Of a DNA stretch of 64,000 nt, positions 1 to 9,294 are shown one piece after another. The translations under genes were made by a program, and so were the position numbers. Origin of the DNA: Anaerolineae bacterium (GTDB lineage: Bacteria; Chloroflexota; Anaerolineae; Promineifilales; Promineifilaceae); NCBI GenBank assembly GCA_020848035.1, contig JADLAX010000015.1, positions 1-64,000 on the forward strand, in the 5' to 3' direction. The notes under the pieces are model-generated. The model saw only the letters and a program-made list of their open reading frames with translations. It was not told the DNA's origin and ran no database searches. How positions within the stretch are numbered: the stretch's first letter is position 1; each line of letters opens with the position of its first letter.

Positions 1-525
1 GTGGATGGGCAGTGTGGCACCCGCATCACGGCGGAGCATCTGCTGGCCAAAGGCCATCGCCGCATTGGGCTCATTACCTGGCCCGAAGGCTCGCGGGCCG
101 GTGAGGAGCGCGAGCAGGGATACCGCCGGGGCCTGGAAGCGGCGGGGGTGAGCTTTGATGAGGCGTGGTTGTTTCGCGGCGACAACAGCGTGCAGAGCGG
201 GTTTCATGGCGTGAACCAGTTGTTGCAACTACCTGAAGCGCGGCGACCAACGGCCGTTATGTGTGTCAGTGACCAGGTGGCTATCGGCGCGCTCAACGGG
301 GCGCAGGCGCTGGGGCTGGAAGTAGGGCAGGATGTGGCCATCACCGGCTTTGACGATATGCCCACGGCCGAATTTTTGCAGCCCGCGCTCACCACCGTGC
401 GCCAGCCCATCCCCGAAGTGGGCCAACAGGTTGTTGACCTGCTGCTTAAGCAGCTCAACGAGGAGCCAATCGAGCAAAAGGGAATCTTACTCAAGCCTGA
501 ACTGATTGTTCGTCGTTCAAGTTAA
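1..525 (+). CDS. LacI-family transcriptional regulator, C-terminal part (cut by window start)
   Basis: The 174 visible residues match the C-terminal half of the periplasmic-binding-protein-like sensor domain of LacI/GalR regulators, with the typical phrases HLLAKGHRRIGLIT, DQVAIGALNGAQALGLEVGQDVAITGFDD and LTTVRQP. The helix-turn-helix and the first part of the sensor domain lie to the left of base 1, so the GTG at base 1 is not a believable start. The gene reads into a sugar-uptake locus on the same strand and probably controls it in response to a sugar. The family is certain; the effector is unknown. Confidence 0.93.
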   Translation: MDGQCGTRITAEHLLAKGHRRIGLITWPEGSRAGEEREQGYRRGLEAAGVSFDEAWLFRGDNSVQSGFHGVNQLLQLPEARRPTAVMCVSDQVAIGALNGAQALGLEVGQDVAITGFDDMPTAEFLQPALTTVRQPIPEVGQQVVDLLLKQLNEEPIEQKGILLKPELIVRRSS

Positions 526-670
526 TTACATCGCACCAAACTTTTTATTGACATAACTGTCTATTTCACATTTGTTCTGCACTTGTTCTTTTCGCGCTTC
601 GCCTTCGCGGGGTAGGTTGCGGGAATCGACAAGCTGGACAGTTAGCTTTGCGTTGCCATTAGGAGAGGGA

Positions 671-3499
671 ATGATCCTCAAAGCGGTACTCTTCGATCTC
701 GATGGCGTGTTAACCGACACGGCCGAATACCACTACCTTGCCTGGAAAAAATTGGCCGAGGCGGAAGGTTTGCCCTTTTCCCGCGAGGCCAACGAAAAGC
801 TGCGCGGCGTCTCGCGCCGTGAATCGCTCCAGCTCATTCTGGCCGGGCGTGACGTGGACGAGGCCGCCCAGCTGGCGATGATGGCCCGCAAAAACGGCTA
901 CTACCAGGAGATGCTGGCCCAAATATCACCCCAGGATTTGCTGCCTGGCGTGGTGCGGCTGCTCGACGAACTGGACGCGGCGGGCATTCCCTATGGCCTG
1001 GCCTCGGCCAGCCGCAACGCCGCCAGCGTGGTCGCCCAGCTGGGCATTGCCCAGCGCCTGGCGGTGGTGGCCGATGGCCACAGCGTGGCCCGGCCCAAAC
1101 CGGCCCCGGACCTCTTCCGCTACGGCGCGGCGATGCTGAACGTGCCGCCCGCAAACTGCCTGGTGGTAGAAGATGCGGCGGCGGGCATTGCAGCGGCCGT
1201 TTCCGCCGGAATGCCCGCGCTGGCGGTGGGTCCTGCGGAACGATTCGACACGCTGCTGCACCAGCACAACCGCGTGCAGCGCCGCGACAGCCTGGCCAAC
1301 GTCTCGCTGGCCGATTTAGCCCAAGTTTTACAGCCCGACGAAACCTGGTTGGTGGTTCAGCCTGACTTTGACCCCACGCAGCAGCACCACATGGAAACGG
1401 TGTTTACTCTGGGCAGCGGCTACTTTGCCAGCCGGGGCAGCTTCGAGGAGGGGTATCCGGGGGAACGGCCGTTAACCCTGGCCCACGGTATTTTCGACGA
1501 CATGCCCGTGTCGGTGACCGAGCTGGCCAATTTGCCCAACTGGCTGGACTTCGCCCTGACGGTGGATGGCCAGACGTTCCGGCTGGACCAGGGCACGCTG
1601 CTCCATTTTCAGCGCCGCCTGAATTTGTTCCAGGGCGTTTTGCAGCGCCAGGTGCGCTGGCAGTCGCCCACGGGCATTATTTTGGACCTCACGTTTGAGC
1701 GCTTTATCAGCTATGCCCACGAGCAGGTAGGGGCGCTGCGGGTGCTGGTAACGGCCGTTAACCAACCCTGCCAGCTGCGATTTACGGCGGGCATCAACGG
1801 CCACATCGCCAACGATGATTTGCTGCACTGGCACCACGCGGCGCAGGGGCAGACCAACGAGGCGATCTGGCTGCACAGCCAGACGCGCCACAGTGGCATT
1901 CAGCTGGGAACGGCCGTTCGCGTGGCGGTCTCCGGCGAGGGTGCGGTTGTTGGGCAGCCGTGTGCCGGACAGCCAGGGTTGGGGGCGGAACGGCCGTTGA
2001 CCCCCGGCCAAACCGTTCAGTTCGACAAGCTCGTGGCCTATGCCGCTGACCGCGATGCTGTACATCAGGCCGCTGATGTGGTTGGCCGGGCCATCGCCCT
2101 GCTCGACGACCTTGCCTACGACGAGGTGAAAGCAGCCCACGTGGCCGCCTGGGCCAGGCTGTGGGCCGACTGTGATGTGGTGATTGAGGGCGACGCTGAG
2201 GCCCAACTGGCCGTGCGCTTTAACCTGTTCCAGCTGCTGGTGGCCGCGCCGCAGCACGACCAGCGCGTCAGCATTGGGGCCAAGACGTTGAGCGGGTTGG
2301 GCTATCGCGGCCACGTTTTTTGGGACACCGAGATTTTCATTTTGCCCTTTTTCAGCTACGTCCGCCCCCACATTGCCCGCAACATGCTGCTGTATCGCTA
2401 CCACACCCTGGCGGGGGCGCGGCGCAAGGCGGCGGGCAACGGCTATCGCGGGGCGCAGTTTGCCTGGGAATCGGCCGTGACCGGCGACGAGGTGACGCCG
2501 CGCTGGGTGCCCGACTTTGAGGGCAAGGAGCTGGTGCGCATCTGGACCGGCGACATCGAGATTCACATTTCGGCCGATATTGCCTATGCCATCATGCAGT
2601 ATTGGCAGGTGACGGGCGACGACGCTTTTCTGCGCGACTATGGCGCAGAGATCATCCTCGATTCGGCGCGTTTTTGGGGTGATCGGGCCGAGCCGGAAGA
2701 GGTCGACGGCCAGCGCTGTTACGCCTTCCGCGACGTGATTGGCCCGGACGAATACCACGACCACGTGGACAACAACACCTTTACCAACCGCATGGCCCAG
2801 TGGCATTTGGAGACGGCCGTCTCCCTCCTCACCTGGCTTAAAAACACCTATCCCGCTAAAGCCTTGCAGCTTATGGCCGACCTGGACCTCAACGACGACA
2901 CCCTGGCGCACTGGCAGGACGTGATTGCCCACGTGATCATCTACCACGACCCTGAAACCGGCCTGATGCACCAGTTTGAAGATTTTTTCCAGCGCAAAAC
3001 GGTGGACCTGGAATTTATTCGCAGCGCCAAAAAATCATTGCAGGTGGTGCTGGGCATCGAAGGGGCCAATGCCAGCCAGGTGATCAAGCAGGCGGATGTC
3101 ATCATGCTGCTCTGCCTGCTGCGCGATGAGTACGACCAGAAAACGTGGCAGAGCAATTGGGACACCTACATGCCGCTGACGGATCATCGTTATGGTTCGT
3201 CATTGGGACCCAGTTTTCATGCCTGGGCGGCGTGTGAAATCGGCCGTTTTGACGAAGCGTACGAGCACTTTATGCTGGCCGCCCGCGCCGACCTGCGCAA
3301 TCCGCGCGGCAACGCCGAAGATGGCATCCATGCTGCCTCGGCCGGTGGTGTCTGGCAGGCGTTGGCCTTTGGCTTTGCCGGGCTGCGGCTGGGGGAAAAT
3401 GGCTTTTCGACTACGCCGCGCCTGCCTTCCCACTGGCGGCGGCTCTCATTCAAATTTTATTACCGGGGTCAACAGCACACCGTTGACATCCGCGCCTGA
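671..3499 (+). CDS. Fusion of beta-phosphoglucomutase and GH65 disaccharide phosphorylase
   Basis: A 942-residue two-enzyme protein. Residues 1 to about 215 are a HAD-type beta-phosphoglucomutase: nucleophile motif DLDGVLTD (Asp9, Asp11), ASASRN, RPKPAPDLF and VVEDAAAG. The rest is a glycoside hydrolase family 65 phosphorylase with FWDTEIF and the general-acid motif GPDEYHDH (Glu694). GH65 enzymes split maltose, trehalose, kojibiose or nigerose with phosphate to beta-glucose 1-phosphate, which the mutase turns into glucose 6-phosphate, so one chain does both steps. ATG 671 follows AGGAGAGGGA; the frame is open further upstream, but that part is not mutase-like. The sugar cannot be fixed from sequence. 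It lies between a LacI regulator and sugar ABC genes. Confidence 0.92.
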   Translation: MILKAVLFDLDGVLTDTAEYHYLAWKKLAEAEGLPFSREANEKLRGVSRRESLQLILAGRDVDEAAQLAMMARKNGYYQEMLAQISPQDLLPGVVRLLDELDAAGIPYGLASASRNAASVVAQLGIAQRLAVVADGHSVARPKPAPDLFRYGAAMLNVPPANCLVVEDAAAGIAAAVSAGMPALAVGPAERFDTLLHQHNRVQRRDSLANVSLADLAQVLQPDETWLVVQPDFDPTQQHHMETVFTLGSGYFASRGSFEEGYPGERPLTLAHGIFDDMPVSVTELANLPNWLDFALTVDGQTFRLDQGTLLHFQRRLNLFQGVLQRQVRWQSPTGIILDLTFERFISYAHEQVGALRVLVTAVNQPCQLRFTAGINGHIANDDLLHWHHAAQGQTNEAIWLHSQTRHSGIQLGTAVRVAVSGEGAVVGQPCAGQPGLGAERPLTPGQTVQFDKLVAYAADRDAVHQAADVVGRAIALLDDLAYDEVKAAHVAAWARLWADCDVVIEGDAEAQLAVRFNLFQLLVAAPQHDQRVSIGAKTLSGLGYRGHVFWDTEIFILPFFSYVRPHIARNMLLYRYHTLAGARRKAAGNGYRGAQFAWESAVTGDEVTPRWVPDFEGKELVRIWTGDIEIHISADIAYAIMQYWQVTGDDAFLRDYGAEIILDSARFWGDRAEPEEVDGQRCYAFRDVIGPDEYHDHVDNNTFTNRMAQWHLETAVSLLTWLKNTYPAKALQLMADLDLNDDTLAHWQDVIAHVIIYHDPETGLMHQFEDFFQRKTVDLEFIRSAKKSLQVVLGIEGANASQVIKQADVIMLLCLLRDEYDQKTWQSNWDTYMPLTDHRYGSSLGPSFHAWAACEIGRFDEAYEHFMLAARADLRNPRGNAEDGIHAASAGGVWQALAFGFAGLRLGENGFSTTPRLPSHWRRLSFKFYYRGQQHTVDIRA

Positions 3500-3597
3500 A
3501 AACGAAAGGAGGTGGTGTGTATTCAGCGAGAAAAAATGTCAATCAACCCACTTTTCAGCTGTACCTCTTAATGATTTAAGCGAGGAGAAAACAAAAC

Positions 3598-4923
3598 ATG
3601 TTAAAAAAATGGTTCCTTTTTTTGATTCTGGCCCTGGCCATGAGCCTGGCCCTGGTGGCCTGTGGTGGCGGCGGCGAAGAACCGACCGCAGAACCGGAAG
3701 CTTCGGTTCCAGATGAAGCGGCCGATGATGTGGTGACCGAGGATGAAGCTGCGGAAGATACCGAGAGTGCTGGGGAGGCTGTTGAACTCCAGCTGATGGG
3801 TTGGGCCAGCTCCGACGCGGAAAACACCCGGCTCCAGGCGGTGGTGGATACCTTCAACGAAACCCATGACAACATCAACGTGACGCTCAACCTGGTGCCC
3901 GACTATGATACCAAATTGCAAACAAGTCTGGCAGGCGGCAGCCCACCAGACGTGTTCTACGTAGACAGCTTCAAGCTACCGGACCTGGTAGCGGCAAATG
4001 CTATAGAGCCAGCGGAAGGTCATTTGGAGAATGCCGACGACTTCTACAGCAGCTTGCAAGACGCGTTTACCATTGATGGCACTTTCTACTGCCCACCCAA
4101 GGATTTTAGCACGCTGGGCCTGCAATACAACCAGGATATGTTTGATGCAGCCGGGCTGGATTACCCCACGGCCGATTGGACCTGGGATGATCTGCGCGCT
4201 GCGGCCGAACAGCTGACCGATGCAGATGCCGGTGTCTATGGCATGGTCATCAACCCGGACTTTGCCCGCTGGATTGCCTTCCTTTACCAGGCCGGTGGTT
4301 CGGTCACCAACGAAGATTTCTCGGCAATGACCATCAACAGCCCGGAAGCCCAGGCCGCGCTGGAGTTCTACATTGGCATGGTGGATGATGGCCTGGCCAA
4401 CCAGCCGTCGGAACTCGACAGCGGCTGGAATGGTGAAGCGTTTGGCAAGGGTCGGGCGGCTATGTCCATGGAAGGTAACTGGATTGTGCCCTTCCTGGCT
4501 GACCAGTTCCCGGACCTGAACTACGGCGTGACGCAGCTCCCGGCTGGCCCTGGCGGCGAAGCGACGATGGCTTTCACCGTTTGTTACGCGGTGCCAGCGG
4601 GCATCGACGCGGCGCAGCAGGAAGCGGCCTTTGAGCTGGTTAACTACCTCACCGGCCCCGAAGGCATGAAGGAATGGACCGACCTGGGGTTGGCCATGCC
4701 CACGCGGGAAAGCCTGCGTGAAGGTTGGCTGGCGCAGTACCCGGATTTGCAGCCATTCCTCGATGGCGCCGACAATGCCTATCCGTGGCAGTTCCGTCCT
4801 GGCTTCCAGGACGTGCTGGACACCATCAATGATGGCTTGCAGCAGGCGTTTGCCGGAACCGCGCTGCCGGAAGATGTGTTGGAAAACGCGCAAGAAGTTG
4901 GTGAGGAAGTGCTCAGCCGTTAA
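3598..4923 (+). CDS. ABC sugar-binding lipoprotein (extracellular solute-binding family 1)
   Basis: A 441-residue secreted binding protein. The signal peptide ends in the lipobox LVAC with Cys22 as the lipidation site. A low-complexity acidic linker follows (about residues 27-65), and then a MalE-type domain with [27 protein letters not shown] and [11 protein letters not shown]. It should hold a sugar or oligosaccharide outside the membrane and deliver it to the two permeases encoded next. The start is clear: GAGGAG lies just upstream of ATG 3598. No exact copy of the local ACGGCCGT octamer lies inside the gene. Confidence 0.95.
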   Translation: MLKKWFLFLILALAMSLALVACGGGGEEPTAEPEASVPDEAADDVVTEDEAAEDTESAGEAVELQLMGWASSDAENTRLQAVVDTFNETHDNINVTLNLVPDYDTKLQTSLAGGSPPDVFYVDSFKLPDLVAANAIEPAEGHLENADDFYSSLQDAFTIDGTFYCPPKDFSTLGLQYNQDMFDAAGLDYPTADWTWDDLRAAAEQLTDADAGVYGMVINPDFARWIAFLYQAGGSVTNEDFSAMTINSPEAQAALEFYIGMVDDGLANQPSELDSGWNGEAFGKGRAAMSMEGNWIVPFLADQFPDLNYGVTQLPAGPGGEATMAFTVCYAVPAGIDAAQQEAAFELVNYLTGPEGMKEWTDLGLAMPTRESLREGWLAQYPDLQPFLDGADNAYPWQFRPGFQDVLDTINDGLQQAFAGTALPEDVLENAQEVGEEVLSR

Positions 4924-4994
4924 ACGGCCGTCGCTAACAGCGCACTGAGTTTGCGATGCCAAGAGAATTGTAAAAAATCGTTTTGGAGGAGTGG

Positions 4995-5031
4995 GCATCC
5001 TCAGATGCCCACCGTCCGCATCTGAGGATGC
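4995..5031. repeat. Perfect 14-bp inverted repeat
   Basis: GCATCCTCAGATGC at 4995-5008 is repeated as its reverse complement at 5018-5031 with a 9-base loop. No T-run follows, so it is not a typical rho-independent terminator. A second small hairpin, GCGGA-C-TCCGC, abuts it at 5030-5040. Confidence 0.85.
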
Positions 5032-5070
5032 GGACTCCGCAAATTCAGCAGTTTAATGTTCTTGGGTTGT

Positions 5071-5108
5071 GGTGCGTGGGGTCGGGAAACGGCCGTTCCC
5101 CACGCACC
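5071..5108. repeat. Perfect 11-bp inverted repeat with an ACGGCCGT loop
   Basis: GGTGCGTGGGG (5071-5081) pairs with CCCCACGCACC (5098-5108). The loop contains an ACGGCCGT palindrome that can extend the hairpin. Confidence 0.85.
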
Positions 5109-5143
5109 ATACCAAAAATGTGGGATTAGGCAGATGCACCAAA

Positions 5144-5202
5144 TTAGCGCGAATTGACACGAATTATGGACCGCCTTCGCGGAAATTCGGGCCAATTCGC
5201 TG
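5144..5202. repeat. Period-10 degenerate inverted array
   Basis: Two 10-base units ending in CGAATT (AGCGCGAATT, GACACGAATT) are followed by two complementary units ending in AATTC (GCGGAAATTC, GGGCCAATTC), so the halves can pair. It belongs to the periodic-array class seen across the window. Confidence 0.65.
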
Positions 5203-5304
5203 CAAAAAACGGCGTAAGTCCTAAAAATAACAGTCAGGGCTGGGGAGCCTTGTGCCGCGTGTTGTCCGTGCTGGTGTCGGTGCGGCGCGGCTTGGAGGTG
5301 AAGG

Positions 5305-6339
5305 ATGGCTGCTGGAATTAAGGAGCAGGACCGGCAGGATGCGGTGGCTGGCTGGTTGTTCATGTCGCCCGCGCTGGTAATTTTTATCATCTTTTTGTTC
5401 ATCCCGATTATTTTTGCCGTCTACTTTAGCTTTACCGACTGGAACGGCATCAGCCCGCCCGCGGAAGCCAACCTGGTGGGGCTGGAAAATTACCGGGTGG
5501 TGCTGGTGGAAGACGGCATTCGCCAGTCGGACTTTTTTAAGGCGCTGAAAAACACGACCTATTTTGCCCTGGGCGTGGTGCCCGCCCAAACGATTTTGGC
5601 GCTGGTGCTGGCCGTGGTGGTCAACCAGCGCTTGCTGAAGTTTAAGAACTTTTTCCGCACGGCGTATTACTTCCCGTCGATTACCTCGTCGGTGGCCATC
5701 AGCCTGATTTTTCTGTTTCTGTACCAGAAGAGCGGGCTGGTGAACAGCATTTTGAGCACGTTGACCTTTGGCAATTGGGAGCCGCTGGCCTGGATGGCCG
5801 ATCCGCGTGGGGTGTTCCACATTGTGTTGGAGAATTTTGGCATCACGCTGCGGGACGGGCCGGAGTTTTTGCGTACCGAGGTGCTGGGGCTGACGGTGTG
5901 GGACTGGATCAGCGGGCCTAGCGTGGCCCTGGCGGCCATCATGATCATGAACACATGGACAACGATTGGCACGATGATGATCATTTTCCTGGCGGCCTTG
6001 CAGGATATTCCGGGGCAGGTGTACGAGGCGGCGCAGATTGACGGGGCGACGGCCTGGCCGACGTTTCGCCGGATTACGGTGCCGTTGTTACGGCCGTCTA
6101 TCTTTTTTGTCGTCACGCTGGGGCTGATTGGCACCTACCAGGTGTTTGACCAGGTGTACGTGATGAGCAGCGGTGGCCCGGCCAAAACCACGCTGACGAT
6201 GGCCTGGATGGTCTACCGCAACGGCTTCCGCAACAGCGAAATGGGGCTGGGCGCGGCCATAGCTATATTGCTGTTCATCATCATCTTTACCCTGACGCTG
6301 ATCCAGCGCCGCATTACCGGCAGCGAAGCCAGCTATTAG
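5305..6339 (+). CDS. Sugar ABC transporter permease, MalF/UgpA type
   Basis: A 344-residue inner-membrane permease with about six hydrophobic segments and the cytoplasmic EAA loop [20 protein letters not shown], which docks on the ATPase subunit. ATG 5305 follows GGAGGTGAAGG. It pairs with the MalG-type permease encoded next and with the lipoprotein upstream. No ATPase gene is present in the visible locus, so a shared MsmX-type ATPase encoded elsewhere is likely. Confidence 0.95.
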   Translation: MAAGIKEQDRQDAVAGWLFMSPALVIFIIFLFIPIIFAVYFSFTDWNGISPPAEANLVGLENYRVVLVEDGIRQSDFFKALKNTTYFALGVVPAQTILALVLAVVVNQRLLKFKNFFRTAYYFPSITSSVAISLIFLFLYQKSGLVNSILSTLTFGNWEPLAWMADPRGVFHIVLENFGITLRDGPEFLRTEVLGLTVWDWISGPSVALAAIMIMNTWTTIGTMMIIFLAALQDIPGQVYEAAQIDGATAWPTFRRITVPLLRPSIFFVVTLGLIGTYQVFDQVYVMSSGGPAKTTLTMAWMVYRNGFRNSEMGLGAAIAILLFIIIFTLTLIQRRITGSEASY

Positions 6340-6367
6340 CCGTGAATGGAACACAGTTTCCACAGAT

Positions 6368-6398
6368 TTAATCCGCGTTAATCCGCGTAATCCGCGGC
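6368..6398. repeat. Period-10 repeat TTAATCCGCG
   Basis: Two full copies of TTAATCCGCG and a third shortened copy lie directly upstream of the second permease. A closely similar block lies directly upstream of mutS (52748-52780). Confidence 0.7.
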
Positions 6399-6420
6399 CT
6401 GTTTTTGAAGGAGATTGAGT

Positions 6421-7302
6421 ATGGCAACGGCCGTTTCCAATCAAACCGCTTCTACACAAGATGAGGGCGTCCACATCGGGGACCGGGTGCGCCTGGTGTT
6501 GTCCTACGGCGTGCTGTTTTTGCTGGCCCTCTCCTTTTTCTATCCGTTTCTACTGGCGATCAGCACCAGCTTTAAGCCGCTGCCCGAGATCGCCCAAAAT
6601 CCGGTGAGCCTCATCCCCGAGACCTTCACCCTGGAAGGCTACCGGCAGATGCAGGGGCTGAACGTGGGGCGCTGGATGTTTAACAGCGCCTTTGTCTCGG
6701 TGGCCATCACCCTGGGCAACGTGATCTTTGCCAGCATGGCGGGTTACGCCCTGGCGCGCATCAAATTCCCAGGCCGTAATGCGGTATTTCTGGCCATCCT
6801 GGGCACGATGATGATCCCCGGCATTGTGCTGCTGATTCCTATGTTTATCGTGCTGAAGCAGGTCAACTTCATCGACTCCTACGCCGGGCTGATTGTGCCC
6901 AAGCTGGCCACGGCCTTTGGTGTCTTCCTCATGAAGCAGTTTTTCGAGTCGATTCCTGGCGAAATTGAGGAAGCGGCCCGCATCGACGGGGCCAGCCGCC
7001 TGCAAATGTTTTTCCGCGTTGTGCTGCCGATGGCCCGCCCGGCGCTGGTGGCCCTGGTCATTTTCAGCTTTCAGGGGGCGTGGAACGATTTTATGTTCCC
7101 GCTGATTGTCATCAGCGTGAGCCAGGATTTGTACACGCTGCCGCTGGGGCTGGCCGTTTTGCGCGGCGGCATGGGCGAAAATTTGCAGTGGAACGCCATC
7201 CTGGCCGGTTCGCTGGTAACCACACTGCCGATGGCCATCATCTTTGTTTTCTTCCAGCGCTACTTTATTGAAGGGATTAGCTACAGCGGGTTGAAGGGGT
7301 AA
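6421..7302 (+). CDS. Sugar ABC transporter permease, MalG type
   Basis: A 293-residue inner-membrane permease with an N-terminal cytoplasmic tail, about six membrane segments and the EAA loop [24 protein letters not shown] 6421 was chosen because AAGGAG at 6408-6413 is 7 bases before it; an in-frame TTG at 6415 is too close. It forms the translocation pore with the MalF-type permease. It is followed after one base by a DUF624 gene, which suggests one transcript. Confidence 0.95.
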   Translation: MATAVSNQTASTQDEGVHIGDRVRLVLSYGVLFLLALSFFYPFLLAISTSFKPLPEIAQNPVSLIPETFTLEGYRQMQGLNVGRWMFNSAFVSVAITLGNVIFASMAGYALARIKFPGRNAVFLAILGTMMIPGIVLLIPMFIVLKQVNFIDSYAGLIVPKLATAFGVFLMKQFFESIPGEIEEAARIDGASRLQMFFRVVLPMARPALVALVIFSFQGAWNDFMFPLIVISVSQDLYTLPLGLAVLRGGMGENLQWNAILAGSLVTTLPMAIIFVFFQRYFIEGISYSGLKG

Positions 7303-7303
7303 G

Positions 7304-7915
7304 ATGATACGGCCGTTTCACGTCATTCAGCGTGCGTTTTCGGTGTGGTGGGACCAGTGGTTCCTGCTGACGTTCCTGAATGTCGGCTGGTTTGTGGCGC
7401 AGCTGTTGGTGGTGACCGGGCCGCCCGCCACGGCCGTTCTTTTTGCCATGACCCAACGCACCCTGGACGGCGACTTTTGGGACCATCGCGAGGTGGGTCA
7501 GGCGTTCCGCGAAATGTTTTGGCCCGCCTGGCGCTGGGGGGCGCTGAACCTGCTGGTGGTGGGTGTGGCAGCTTTCAACCTGCTGGTCTATGCCGACGAT
7601 GCGGGTGTGTGGAACGTGCTGCGCATGGTGTGGCTGGTGGCCCTGGTTCTGTGGGGCAGCCTGAATCTGTTTTACTGGCCGTTCTGGCTGGCGCAAGACG
7701 ACAAGTCGATGCGCACGACCTATGCCAACTGCGGCCGTTTCCTGCTGCTGAACATCTGGCAAACGCCGCTGCTGCTGCTGGTCTGTGTGGTGCTCACCGT
7801 GCTCAGCGTGGCGGCGACGCTGCCATTTACCATGGCGCTGATGGTGTGGCTGGGGCTGCTGGCGGGAACGGCCGTAAATCACTCACTCGCCTGGCAGAAG
7901 ATTGGCACAGATTAG
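7304..7915 (+). CDS. DUF624 (YesL-type) membrane protein
   Basis: A 203-residue protein with about four to five hydrophobic segments and the PPATAVLFAMTQR phrase typical of DUF624/YesL proteins. These accompany carbohydrate ABC transporters in many bacteria, but their biochemical role is not known. The start lies one base after the upstream permease stop, so translational coupling is likely. It is the last gene of the sugar operon and converges on the minus-strand phospholipid operon. Confidence 0.85.
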   Translation: MIRPFHVIQRAFSVWWDQWFLLTFLNVGWFVAQLLVVTGPPATAVLFAMTQRTLDGDFWDHREVGQAFREMFWPAWRWGALNLLVVGVAAFNLLVYADDAGVWNVLRMVWLVALVLWGSLNLFYWPFWLAQDDKSMRTTYANCGRFLLLNIWQTPLLLLVCVVLTVLSVAATLPFTMALMVWLGLLAGTAVNHSLAWQKIGTD

Positions 7916-8571
7916 CGGCGGGCCTGGTGGTAAACGGCCGTTAACGCCGCCACAATTTGCTCGTTCACCACTTCTTCCTTGTCCCGCTTGTTTACAAAAA
8001 TAGGTTCGCCAAAAACCATGTGCAGCCGGGCCAGGGGCAAGGGAATCAGGTATTTGTCCCAGCGGCGCAGGGCGTAGCCAGCTTTGGTGAACCCCCCGAC
8101 GGGAATGATCGCCGCTTCCGCTTTACGGGCCAGGAAGGAGGCACCCGCTTTGGGCGCAAAGGCCGGGCCATCGGGGCCGTCGGGGGCCATGAAGGAATCC
8201 TTGCCGCCCTTCAGCGCCTCGATGATGCGCAGCACCTTGCGCCCGGCTTCCATCGGGTTGCCCTGCATGTCCACGCCGTACGGGGTGGCTCCCAGCGTGC
8301 TGGCAAAGCGGCTCAAAATATCGCCGCGTGGGTCGCCGCCCAGGGTGACAATTGTAAAGCGATCCCCGCCGACAAAACGCACCGCGTACGTGACAAAAAT
8401 CGACAGCTGCTCGTGCCAAAACAGCCACAGCAACGGCCGTTCGCTGGCCTTCGCTTTGGTCACGTTGGTCTGCCCCTCAATTTGCCAGCGCACCGTGCGC
8501 GCCAAAATGCGATGGTAAAATGCCAGGGCGCTCCCCTGAAATGCCAATGATTGCTCGGATAAAGTTGCCAT
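7912..8571 (-). CDS. DUF374 lysophospholipid acyltransferase-like protein (copy 2)
   Basis: A 219-residue protein of the DUF374 branch of the LPLAT acyltransferases. It has WLFWHEQLS (H of the catalytic HX4D-like block), TLGGDPRGDILSRFASTLG, APDGPDGPAF and PVGGFTKAGYALRRWDKYLIP. The presumed reaction is acyl transfer to a glycerolipid or related acceptor at the membrane. An upstream in-frame ATG at 8604 would translate a spacer repeat, so the start at 8571 (MATLSEQ) is preferred, although neither has a clear ribosome-binding site. It is the last gene of the psd-pssA operon, and its end overlaps the convergent DUF624 gene by 4 bases. Confidence 0.82.
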   Translation of the reverse strand: MATLSEQSLAFQGSALAFYHRILARTVRWQIEGQTNVTKAKASERPLLWLFWHEQLSIFVTYAVRFVGGDRFTIVTLGGDPRGDILSRFASTLGATPYGVDMQGNPMEAGRKVLRIIEALKGGKDSFMAPDGPDGPAFAPKAGASFLARKAEAAIIPVGGFTKAGYALRRWDKYLIPLPLARLHMVFGEPIFVNKRDKEEVVNEQIVAALTAVYHQARR

Positions 8572-8573
8572 AT

Positions 8574-8602
8574 CAGTGTAAATCTGTGTTGATCTGTGTC
8601 CC
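8574..8602. repeat. Short period-10 repeat (ATCTGTGT core)
   Basis: Two 10-base units, GTAAATCTGT and GTTGATCTGT, fill the gap between the two acyltransferase genes. Reading through it in frame gives a spurious extra N-terminus for the downstream gene. Confidence 0.55.
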
Positions 8603-8607
8603 ATTCA

Positions 8608-9294
8608 TCACGGGAATGGTTTTTCGTAGAAGTTGGCGGCGGCTTGCAGGGTGACGTGGTGCAGCTGGTGGGTGAGGTGGGTGGAAACGGCCGTCACATC
8701 CGCCCCCTTTTCCACCACCAGCGGCGCGCCAATCTGGACGGCAATCTTGCTAAATGGGTACGGCATCACATACCGGTCCCAGCGCGGCACGTGGTAGCCC
8801 CGGCGGGCATAAGCCCCCACCGGCAAAATCGTCGCATCCGCCTTTTGGGCAATGTAGGTAATGCCCGGCTTGATCACGTACGATGGACCTTCGGGGCCAT
8901 CTGGGGTGATGTAAGCATCCTGCCCCGCTTTGACCTGGCGCACCAGGTTGGCCAGCTGCCGTGCCGCCGCCATGCTGGCATCACCGTGTAAGTTCATGGG
9001 GAAGGGGGTAACCCCCAGCTTGCTGGCAAACACCACCAGGGTGCTGCCGCGCCAGTCGTCGGGCAAAATCAATACCAACCGGGTGAGATCGTACTGGTTG
9101 GCAAAAAAGCCCACCAGCATCATTGTCATGCCGTGCCAGGCCGCAAAAATAAGCGGCCGTTGCCGGGCCTGTGCCGCCTGCAAATGTTCCAGGCCGCTCA
9201 CCTGGAACTGGCTCAGACGGCTGGTCATACGCGCCCAGGCGTACAGGCCAGAGCCGCTCATTTTGTCTTGCCAGCCAATCGGTGGATTACTCAT
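8608..9294 (-). CDS. DUF374 lysophospholipid acyltransferase-like protein (copy 1)
   Basis: A 228-residue paralogue of the next gene in the operon. It shares FAAWHGMTMM, LPDDWRGSTLVVFASKLGVTP, TPDGPEGPS and PVGAYARRGYHVPRWDRYVMP. The ATG at 9294 lies inside the last codons of pssA (ATGAGTAA, 8-base overlap), which argues for translational coupling. A longer upstream reading would run inside pssA. Two diverged DUF374 copies directly behind phospholipid head-group genes suggest membrane lipid remodelling, but the acyl acceptor is unknown. Confidence 0.83.
   Translation of the reverse strand: MSNPPIGWQDKMSGSGLYAWARMTSRLSQFQVSGLEHLQAAQARQRPLIFAAWHGMTMMLVGFFANQYDLTRLVLILPDDWRGSTLVVFASKLGVTPFPMNLHGDASMAAARQLANLVRQVKAGQDAYITPDGPEGPSYVIKPGITYIAQKADATILPVGAYARRGYHVPRWDRYVMPYPFSKIAVQIGAPLVVEKGADVTAVSTHLTHQLHHVTLQAAANFYEKPFP

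Larger units (their letters stand above)
4924..5304. other. Intergenic region with three hairpin repeats
   Basis: This 381-base spacer separates the binding-protein gene from its permeases and holds no convincing gene. It contains three separate inverted repeats, listed individually. They might act as an RNA-stability or partial termination element that lets the binding protein be made in excess over the permeases, as is common in ABC sugar operons. That role is inference. Confidence 0.7.

Noticed and set aside
1..3. GTG at base 1 as start of the LacI-type gene.
   Set aside because: The protein begins in the middle of the sensor domain, so the true start lies outside the window.
1472..2971. 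A 499-codon open frame on the minus strand.
   Set aside because: It lies opposite the GH65 gene, has no family resemblance and reflects third-position GC bias.
5305..7302. A missing ABC ATPase hidden in the sugar locus.
   Set aside because: No Walker A or LSGGQ motif occurs in any frame of the locus. These systems often share an ATPase encoded elsewhere.
7304..7944. A second 199-codon plus-strand frame within the DUF624 gene.
   Set aside because: It is a frame shadow rich in Ala, Gly and Arg. The DUF624 frame has membrane segments and a known pattern.
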